Source: Hallerella sp964501065 (GTDB taxonomy: Bacteria; Fibrobacterota; Fibrobacteria; Fibrobacterales; Fibrobacteraceae). Taken from it: DNA of 10,245 nt. Made by a program: the position numbers and the translations under genes. Location: assembly GCA_964501065.1 (NCBI GenBank), contig CAZCRF010000074.1:1-10245 (forward strand). The letters are read 5' to 3'. The notes under the pieces were generated by a model. The model ran no database searches. It was not told where the DNA came from and saw only the letters and a program-made list of their open reading frames with translations. Positions 5,784 to 10,245 of this stretch are shown piece by piece (the first letter of the stretch is position 1; each line of letters starts with the position of its first letter).

Positions 5784-6956
5784 TCAGGGGATGTAGAGCA
5801 AATACCCGTTGTTCGTTCCCGTCGAAACAAAATGCCCACCGGGAGAGCGTCCGCCGATCAAGGGAACGGGCGCAACCTGTCGCACGTCACCGGCCCATTC
5901 CACGGCGACGTCCCCCGGCGCACCGGCGGAAAGGGAAACTTCGCGCATGGCCGTGCGCCCGATGGAAGAATTCCAAACGTCCCGATTCGTCAAATCGGAC
6001 TTGTTCAAATAAGCGTTGCCGTCCGCAAACTCCGTCCAGAGCAGGAAAAGACGATTGCCGAACCTCCACCAATGCGGAAAGACGGGATTCGAAAGCATTC
6101 CGTCGAGCTTCTCGATTTCAACAGGGGCGGCATCCGGCGAAAGTTCCTGCACATAGGATTTCCACGCATTGGAAGATTCGAGGACGTCATAGGCGACAAA
6201 ATCGCCGTCCGGGGAAATCATCGGGCCGTCAATCAAGTTCCCCTTGGCTCCGTCCGGAGAAATCAATTCCACGGGCTTCGCACTCTTCGCAAAATCGATA
6301 TAGACCAGCTTTCCCTTGGGATTTACATAGACCAGCTTGACATCCGAAGTCCCGAAGAATCGGGCGAGGGAATCATCCGAATCGAGAGAGTCCGCCGAAT
6401 CCCCCACGTAAAGATGCGGATTCGCCTGTTCATCCATGCCGCCGTCAACCAGGAAGAACGTTTCATTGTCGGAAAGCCGAACGGCGAAAATCCCGTATTC
6501 CACTTCGTCGCAGCCTTTCGAACCTTCCGCATTCGCACCGGCCAGGGCGACGATAAAATCGCCGGAAGTAGTCCATTCCGGGTCCTGGAATTCGCAGTCC
6601 GCCCCGGGAACGGAATCGGTCATCAGATACCAGAGGACTCTGCCCGCCGTATCGGAAACGGTCAAGCGGTCGTGCTCCCCCACCTTCGACGTCGTATAGC
6701 CGTCCGGGACATCCGAAACGTTCAAGCTCCCGGAAAAGTTCAGCCACAGCATGGAAGCCGGGTAACGCTCCTCGTCCATCGTCACGGAAGGATTGCAAAT
6801 CTGCTTGCCGCCGTTCACTTCGTAAAGAGTCCCGAAGTCCGACGCCGCGCTCTTGTTTTCCGCAGCGGAGGCTTCGTATTGTTCCGGGCTGTAACAAGCG
6901 GCAAGCATGCAGAACGCCATCGAGAACAGGCGACTGTTCCTTATTTTTCCATTCAT
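5784..6956 (-). CDS. TolB-like beta-propeller lipoprotein
   Basis: Predicted lipoprotein of 390 residues. The start chosen is the ATG at 6956, which overlaps the previous stop as ATGA and opens a short lipoprotein signal, MNGKIRNSRLFS..., with lipobox LAAC, Cys21. The frame upstream to 7214 is inside the DUF218 gene and was rejected. The body shows several repeats of the WD40/PD40 type found in TolB: DPEWTTSGDFIVALAG (125-140), DGPMISPDGDFVAYDV (243-258), PVFPHWWRFGNRLFLLWTEF (291-310) and IGGRSPGGHFVSTG (367-380). Such propellers bind proteins or peptidoglycan-associated partners in the periplasm. Fibrobacter genomes carry a paralogous family of TolB-like lipoproteins (I recall TIGR02171) to which this may belong; that is a guess. 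Unlike the two other lipoproteins it has no Ser tract, only a short EASAAENKSAAS linker. No enzyme motif seen. Confidence 0.82.
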   Translation of the reverse strand: MNGKIRNSRLFSMAFCMLAACYSPEQYEASAAENKSAASDFGTLYEVNGGKQICNPSVTMDEERYPASMLWLNFSGSLNVSDVPDGYTTSKVGEHDRLTVSDTAGRVLWYLMTDSVPGADCEFQDPEWTTSGDFIVALAGANAEGSKGCDEVEYGIFAVRLSDNETFFLVDGGMDEQANPHLYVGDSADSLDSDDSLARFFGTSDVKLVYVNPKGKLVYIDFAKSAKPVELISPDGAKGNLIDGPMISPDGDFVAYDVLESSNAWKSYVQELSPDAAPVEIEKLDGMLSNPVFPHWWRFGNRLFLLWTEFADGNAYLNKSDLTNRDVWNSSIGRTAMREVSLSAGAPGDVAVEWAGDVRQVAPVPLIGGRSPGGHFVSTGTNNGYLLYIP

Positions 6957-7825
6957 TCCTTCGGCGGCTCCTTTTTTTCGGATGAAAAATTGAGGGAATC
7001 TTTTCCCGTTTGGCGGGAAGCTTCGAGAGCGGAATCCTGCTTCGCGATGGCTTCCCGAATCGAAAGAAGGCTTTTCGCTTCCACGGGTTCGGCTTTCACC
7101 CGGGGACTTTCGGATACGGACGCCCATGAAACCGGGGCGCGCATCCGGCGACTTTCCGTAGTCAGAGTGTCCACCCCCAAAAGTTCCCACTTGGCGACCA
7201 GGAACGCGGCCCATTCGCGAAACCAGCTCTTGCGGGACTCCCGTTCAAAAATCCAGCCGTCTGCGTTGTAACGCCAATTGTGCAAGTCGGCGGTGACAAA
7301 GTGCGGATGCCCTCCGGAAAGCTTGTTGAAGATGAAGGCGGCGCGGCGCGTCGCCGGGGCGGAGGTCAAAAGCAGCACGGTGTCCCGAAGGGCGCGCCTT
7401 TTCAACCACGGGATTATCGTCACGGCTTCTTCCAAGGTGCTCGGATCGTCATGGCGGAAAACGTAGACGCGCTCCGGATCGACGCCTCCGACTTCGACGA
7501 TGTCCTCCGCGTAAAAGTCCGCATTGTTCCTGTCGCGAAAGACCCGACGACCGAGCAGCAGGACGGAATCCACCCGACCGCTTTGTATGAGCTCCGCCGC
7601 AAAATCCGAGCGTTCCAAATCCCCGCTCTGCCCATCGAGCACGACGACCCAGCGCAGATGCCCAAAATCGTCATCCCGCACAAGCCACTTTCCGCTCTCC
7701 GAAATGAACAGGTACGCAATCGCGACAAGCAGAACGAGGAGAATCCCCCACGTCACGAATCGCCTCTGGCGACGCTTTCGCCGTTCCTGCCTCAAGTCCG
7801 CCACTCTTTTGAAAATCCGACTCAT
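6953..7825 (-). CDS. Membrane-anchored DUF218/YdcF-like protein
   Basis: 290 residues. The N-terminus is very basic (KRVADLRQERRKRRQRRF), followed by one membrane segment at about 23-42, so the C-terminal part should face the periplasm. From about 56 the protein follows the DUF218 (YdcF/SanA/ElyC) pattern: WVVVLDGQSGDLERSDFAAE, then GRVDSVLLLG, DDPSTLEEA (125-133), LLLTSAPATRRAAFIFNKL and WFREWAAFLVAKW. Members are linked to envelope integrity and lipid-carrier or peptidoglycan metabolism, though the biochemistry is poorly known. The last 75 or so residues are hydrophilic, rich in Arg, Lys, Ser and Glu, and lie outside the domain. The gene starts 13 bp after rimI with no clear Shine-Dalgarno, suggesting coupled translation, and overlaps the TolB-like gene by 4 bp. 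Confidence 0.82.
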   Translation of the reverse strand: MSRIFKRVADLRQERRKRRQRRFVTWGILLVLLVAIAYLFISESGKWLVRDDDFGHLRWVVVLDGQSGDLERSDFAAELIQSGRVDSVLLLGRRVFRDRNNADFYAEDIVEVGGVDPERVYVFRHDDPSTLEEAVTIIPWLKRRALRDTVLLLTSAPATRRAAFIFNKLSGGHPHFVTADLHNWRYNADGWIFERESRKSWFREWAAFLVAKWELLGVDTLTTESRRMRAPVSWASVSESPRVKAEPVEAKSLLSIREAIAKQDSALEASRQTGKDSLNFSSEKKEPPKE

Positions 7826-7838
7826 GGTTTCAATTTAG

Positions 7839-8300
7839 TTAAAGCGGCCGAAACATCAAGGCGGCGGTCTCCCCGTCTGGGTAGTAATTTCCGCGTTCCC
7901 CGGTCTTTTCGAAACCGAGGCTGTGGTAAAACGCCACTGCTCCCAAATTCCCCTCGCGAACTTCCAAATAAAAATTCCTCGCCCCCGCATCCGACAGGGT
8001 CGCTTCGCCCTCTGCAAAGAGTTCCGTCGCAATTCCTTTCCGCAGGAATTCGGGGGACGTCGCGATGGCGAGAAGTTCCGCCTCGTCCGCCGCCAAGGAA
8101 AACACGGCATACCCCGCCAGCTTCCAAACTCCCGTTGCATCCGGGGCCTCCGCCACGAAAGCGAAGGTGAAGGGTTTCAAAAGGAGCTTTGAAAATGTCG
8201 TCGCGGACCAATTTTCAAAACGGGTCGCCTCTTGGATGGCAAGAACCGCGGGGATATCCCCTGCGCGCATTTCGCGAACGCTCATAGTAAATTCACCCAT
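7839..8300 (-). CDS. rimI: Ribosomal protein S18-alanine N-acetyltransferase
   Basis: A 153-residue GNAT acetyltransferase that transfers an acetyl group from acetyl-CoA to the N-terminal alanine of ribosomal protein S18. The acetyl-CoA motif A is LLAIATSPEFLRKGIATELF (76-95). The RimI C-terminal signature follows: YLEVREGNLGAVAFYHSLGF (111-130) and GNYYPDGETAALMF (137-150). Glu113 and Tyr125 are 12 residues apart, as are the catalytic Glu103 and Tyr115 of Salmonella RimI. The start is ambiguous: the ATG at 8300 overlaps the tsaB stop by 8 bp and has GAGGAG close upstream, but the family alignment would also fit Met6 (8285). Coupling to tsaB is the common arrangement in bacteria. Confidence 0.93.
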   Translation of the reverse strand: MGEFTMSVREMRAGDIPAVLAIQEATRFENWSATTFSKLLLKPFTFAFVAEAPDATGVWKLAGYAVFSLAADEAELLAIATSPEFLRKGIATELFAEGEATLSDAGARNFYLEVREGNLGAVAFYHSLGFEKTGERGNYYPDGETAALMFRPL

Positions 8301-8925
8301 GCGCTCCTCTTCGCTCGTAATAAGACGGCTGGATGTAATTCGCCCGTTGGACGGGGCAAGGTTCCAATTCGGAAAAGAAGCGGCAAAACGGGAGAAGTTC
8401 CTTCCCTTCCGAAAGCGTCACGTCGAAACTCCCCTTTTCAAAGAAAGATGCCAAAGCGGGCTCTTCGAGAACGCGCGGTTCGACGACAAAATCCCGGAAG
8501 CGAGAAGCCTCGAACATCCGACAGGCCGCCTCCACCGGAAGGAAAAGTTCTTCCGCCGGAGTCCCCACGTAAAGAAATCCTTTGCGCGCAAACAATACGG
8601 ACGCGGCCTTTTCATCCGACGAAAGAGCCCTCAAGGCGCGCAGGGTCGAAACTCCGTAAAGGGCGCGCCGGCCAGAAAAGCAAAGCCCTTCGGCAAAGGC
8701 TATTCCCGTCCGCAACCCGGTGAAGGAACCGGGCCCGAGAGTCACCAGCACGCGGGAGACGTCCGCCACGGAAATCCCCGCTCTTTGCAACGACCTGTCG
8801 AAAATCGCCCCGAGGCTTTCCCCACGGCTTTCAAAGTCGAATGTCTCGCAAAGCGGTTTTTCCCCCTCGTAAATTCCCAGGGCGACGCCCTTGCGGGAAG
8901 TGTCCAGAATCAAATCCAACTTCAT
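8293..8925 (-). CDS. tsaB: tRNA t6A37 threonylcarbamoyltransferase complex subunit TsaB
   Basis: A 210-residue ASKHA-fold protein, the dimerisation partner of TsaD in making N6-threonylcarbamoyladenosine at position 37 of ANN-decoding tRNAs. LDTS at 7-10 is the N-terminal signature and VTLGPGSFTGLRTGIAFAEG at 61-80 is the near-invariant TsaB motif. A C-terminal tyrosine-rich tail, ANYIQPSYYERRGAHG, matches the end of the family. The length is at the short end of the usual 210-235. TsaD and TsaE are not in the window. The start is one base after the ddl stop (TGATATG) with no good Shine-Dalgarno, so translation is probably coupled to ddl. Confidence 0.94.
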   Translation of the reverse strand: MKLDLILDTSRKGVALGIYEGEKPLCETFDFESRGESLGAIFDRSLQRAGISVADVSRVLVTLGPGSFTGLRTGIAFAEGLCFSGRRALYGVSTLRALRALSSDEKAASVLFARKGFLYVGTPAEELFLPVEAACRMFEASRFRDFVVEPRVLEEPALASFFEKGSFDVTLSEGKELLPFCRFFSELEPCPVQRANYIQPSYYERRGAHG

Positions 8926-8926
8926 A

Positions 8927-9964
8927 TCAACGCTTGACTTTCAAACTTTTTTCGATGATGATGTCGAGGAGTTCGGAGTAGTCGATGCCCACGGCCTTGG
9001 CCTCCGCCGGGAGAATCGAAGACGGCGTCATGCCGGGGAGGGTGTTCGTTTCCAACGCCCAGAGTTCGCCGTTCTCGTCGATGCGGACGTCCGTGCGGCT
9101 GTACACCGCGCCGCCAATCGCCTCGTGAGCGCTCTTCGCCAATTTTTCGATGCGCTCCGTCAACTCCTTGGGAAATTCCGCCGGGGTCACTTCGCGGCAT
9201 TCCCCATTGTACTTCGCTTCGTAGTCAAAATACTCCCGGGTCGTCATGCGCATTTCCGTCGGCGGGAGCGGGGGTTCGAGGCCTTCGATGTAACCGCAAC
9301 TGGCTTCGCGGCCGCGAATGAACTTTTCAAGCAAGAGCCTCGGGGAATTCTTAAAAAGTCCGTTCACGATTTCACCGGCTTCGTCCAAATTCTTCGCGAT
9401 GCCCATCCCGATACTCGAACCGCCGACAGGGTCCTTGATGACTAACGGGAAGCCCAAATCGTCCGCCGCGCGGACCAAATCATCCCCGGAAAATCCGTCG
9501 CGGAGAAGTTCCCTGTTCGGAGGAGTGAGAATGCCCTTCGACGCATAAGCCGCCTTGCATAGCGTCTTGTCCATCGCAAGCGCGCTGGCCAAGAGCCCGC
9601 AGCCCGTATAGGGGATTCCCCAATTTTCAAGCAAGGCTTGGACATGTCCGTCCTCCCCCCACTTGCCGTGCAAAGCGAGGAAGGCCAAGTCCGCGGCGGG
9701 GAGTTCAGAAAGCGGAGGATTCTTTTCCGAGCGGGCACTGGAACCTTCCAATGCATAAAAGTAATTTTCAGAAAAATTGTCCTTCTGGTAGGGGGAAAGC
9801 TCCCGCGAAGACCAAATCCACGATCCGTCCTTTTGAATCAACACCGGGTGAACGTTATAACGGGAAGAATCCAGCGCACGGACAACGCCGACGCCGCTAG
9901 AGACCGAGACGTCGTGCTCCGTGGAGTAGCCGCCCATCAAGACCAAAATGCGCAAACGGGACAT
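8927..9964 (-). CDS. ddl: D-alanine--D-alanine ligase
   Basis: A 345-residue ATP-grasp ligase joining two D-alanines for the peptidoglycan stem peptide, in the cytoplasm. Seen: MGGYSTEHDVSVSSG at 10-24 with Glu16, LHGKWGEDGHVQALLE at 98-113, IKDPVGGSSIGM at 176-187 with the D-Ala-binding serine region 183-184, EYFDYEAKY at 244-252 in the omega loop, and ALETNTLPGMTPSS at 303-316 with metal ligands Asp292, Glu305 and Asn307. The omega-loop Tyr252 is the residue expected in true D-Ala-D-Ala ligases rather than VanA-type D-Ala-D-Lac ligases. I took the ATG at 9964, with GAAGG 4 nt upstream and the family's N-terminus directly after. The frame is open 59 codons further but crosses tandem repeats and has no homology. 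It is the first gene of the unit. Confidence 0.96.
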   Translation of the reverse strand: MSRLRILVLMGGYSTEHDVSVSSGVGVVRALDSSRYNVHPVLIQKDGSWIWSSRELSPYQKDNFSENYFYALEGSSARSEKNPPLSELPAADLAFLALHGKWGEDGHVQALLENWGIPYTGCGLLASALAMDKTLCKAAYASKGILTPPNRELLRDGFSGDDLVRAADDLGFPLVIKDPVGGSSIGMGIAKNLDEAGEIVNGLFKNSPRLLLEKFIRGREASCGYIEGLEPPLPPTEMRMTTREYFDYEAKYNGECREVTPAEFPKELTERIEKLAKSAHEAIGGAVYSRTDVRIDENGELWALETNTLPGMTPSSILPAEAKAVGIDYSELLDIIIEKSLKVKR

Positions 9965-9968
9965 AAAA

Positions 9969-9973
9969 CCTTC
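9969..9973 (-). promoter_or_regulatory. Ribosome binding site of ddl
   Basis: GAAGG on the minus strand, 4 nt before the ATG at 9964. It rules in favour of this start over the upstream in-frame codons that cross the repeat array. Confidence 0.65.
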
Positions 9974-9992
9974 TTGAATTTGAACCGGGCAA

Positions 9993-10020
9993 AAGATAGA
10001 AAGAACGGGAAGCCTTTGAA
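9993..10020 (-). promoter_or_regulatory. Possible promoter of the ddl operon
   Basis: On the minus strand TTCAAA (10020-10015), a 16-bp spacer and TATCTT (9998-9993) lie between the repeat array and the ddl start, about 30 bp ahead of the ATG. The match to sigma-70 boxes is partial and the call is tentative. If right, the palindrome array would begin roughly 30 bp upstream of the -35 box, an activator-like position. Confidence 0.28.
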
Positions 10021-10046
10021 GTCGCATATCCGCGAATGGGCTGCTT

Positions 10047-10214
10047 TGTCGTTGGCACGACCGGCTTTTGTCCGTCGAACGGACGGTTCTGTCGTTGGCA
10101 CGAAGCCGTGTCCGTCGAACGGACTGTCTTGTCGTTGGCACGGAGGCTTGTGTCCGTCAAACGGACAGTTTTGTCGTTGGCACGGGCGGTTTGTGTCCGT
10201 CAAACGGACTGTTG
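10047..10214. repeat. Four tandem 40-43 bp units each with a conserved 13-mer and a 15-bp palindrome
   Basis: Each unit has block A, TGTCGTTGGCACG (starts 10047, 10090, 10130, 10172), identical in all four. A variable linker of 7-10 nt follows, then block B, GTCCGTCRAACGGAC (starts 10070, 10110, 10152, 10195), then five bases with consensus NGTYK. Block B is a hairpin or operator-like palindrome with 6-bp arms GTCCGT/ACGGAC around CGA (first two units) or CAA (last two). The linkers differ strongly while A and the arms do not vary. Copy-to-copy spacing of block B is 40, 42 and 43 bp. The array lies upstream of ddl in a region without credible genes. A degenerate trace (GGTCGCAGCAGG) follows to the right, after which (10215-10245) I see nothing recognisable. 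Confidence 0.85.
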
Positions 10215-10245
10215 GTCGCAGCAGGATTGCACGTGGTTCTAGATT

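Noticed and set aside
4795..5796. 333-codon open frame on the plus strand
   Set aside because: Antisense to the barrel gene, whose signal peptide and alternating strand pattern are convincing.
5751..7271. 506-codon open frame on the plus strand
   Set aside because: It lies antisense to the TolB-like and DUF218 genes, its product is rich in Arg with no recognisable motif, and the minus-strand proteins have signals and family motifs.
10047..10214. CRISPR array
   Set aside because: The repeated blocks are 13 and 15 bp with only 5-10 bp between them; there are no spacers of normal size and no cas genes.
9897..10242. Short repetitive peptides encoded through the tandem repeats on both strands
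   Set aside because: The 40/42/43-bp period shifts frame from unit to unit, no ribosome binding site stands out, and several frames are equally open; the repeat explains them all.

Overview
The window looks like a chromosomal segment from a Fibrobacter-type bacterium (phylum Fibrobacterota), of moderately high GC. The best clue is two lipoproteins whose lipobox cysteine is followed by long Ser/acidic tracts, a habit common in Fibrobacter surface lipoproteins. A TolB-like lipoprotein, an outer-membrane beta-barrel candidate and intergenic inverted-repeat elements agree with this. The assignment is inference; no rRNA or other marker gene is present.

All eleven genes I support lie on the minus strand, so the window reads right to left. 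At the right end (9965-10245) is a non-coding leader with four copies of a 40-43 bp unit, each holding a perfect 6-bp-arm palindrome. Then follow ddl (D-Ala-D-Ala ligase), tsaB (tRNA t6A synthesis), rimI (S18 N-acetyltransferase), a membrane-anchored DUF218/YdcF-like protein, a TolB-like lipoprotein, an outer-membrane beta-barrel candidate, a small Ser-rich lipoprotein, a UDP-apiose/UDP-xylose synthase-like decarboxylase, a family-2 glycosyltransferase and an extended SDR. Neighbours overlap by 4-8 bp or are 1-22 bp apart, so these ten genes look like one translationally coupled transcription unit. After a 61-bp gap with a possible promoter comes a last Ser-rich lipoprotein. The left end (1-322) has no gene; it holds a degenerate heptamer repeat and an imperfect terminal-inverted-repeat element.

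The first three genes are housekeeping (peptidoglycan precursor, tRNA modification, ribosomal protein acetylation). The following genes are envelope or surface functions: an outer-membrane barrel flanked by two lipoproteins, then a three-gene sugar-nucleotide/glycosyltransfer cassette. The most interesting points are the decarboxylase, whose sequence resembles plant UDP-apiose synthase but mixes active-site features of that enzyme and of ArnA, and the palindrome array upstream of ddl, whose spacing is close to four helical turns. I saw no phage, CRISPR, transposase, tRNA or rRNA in the window.
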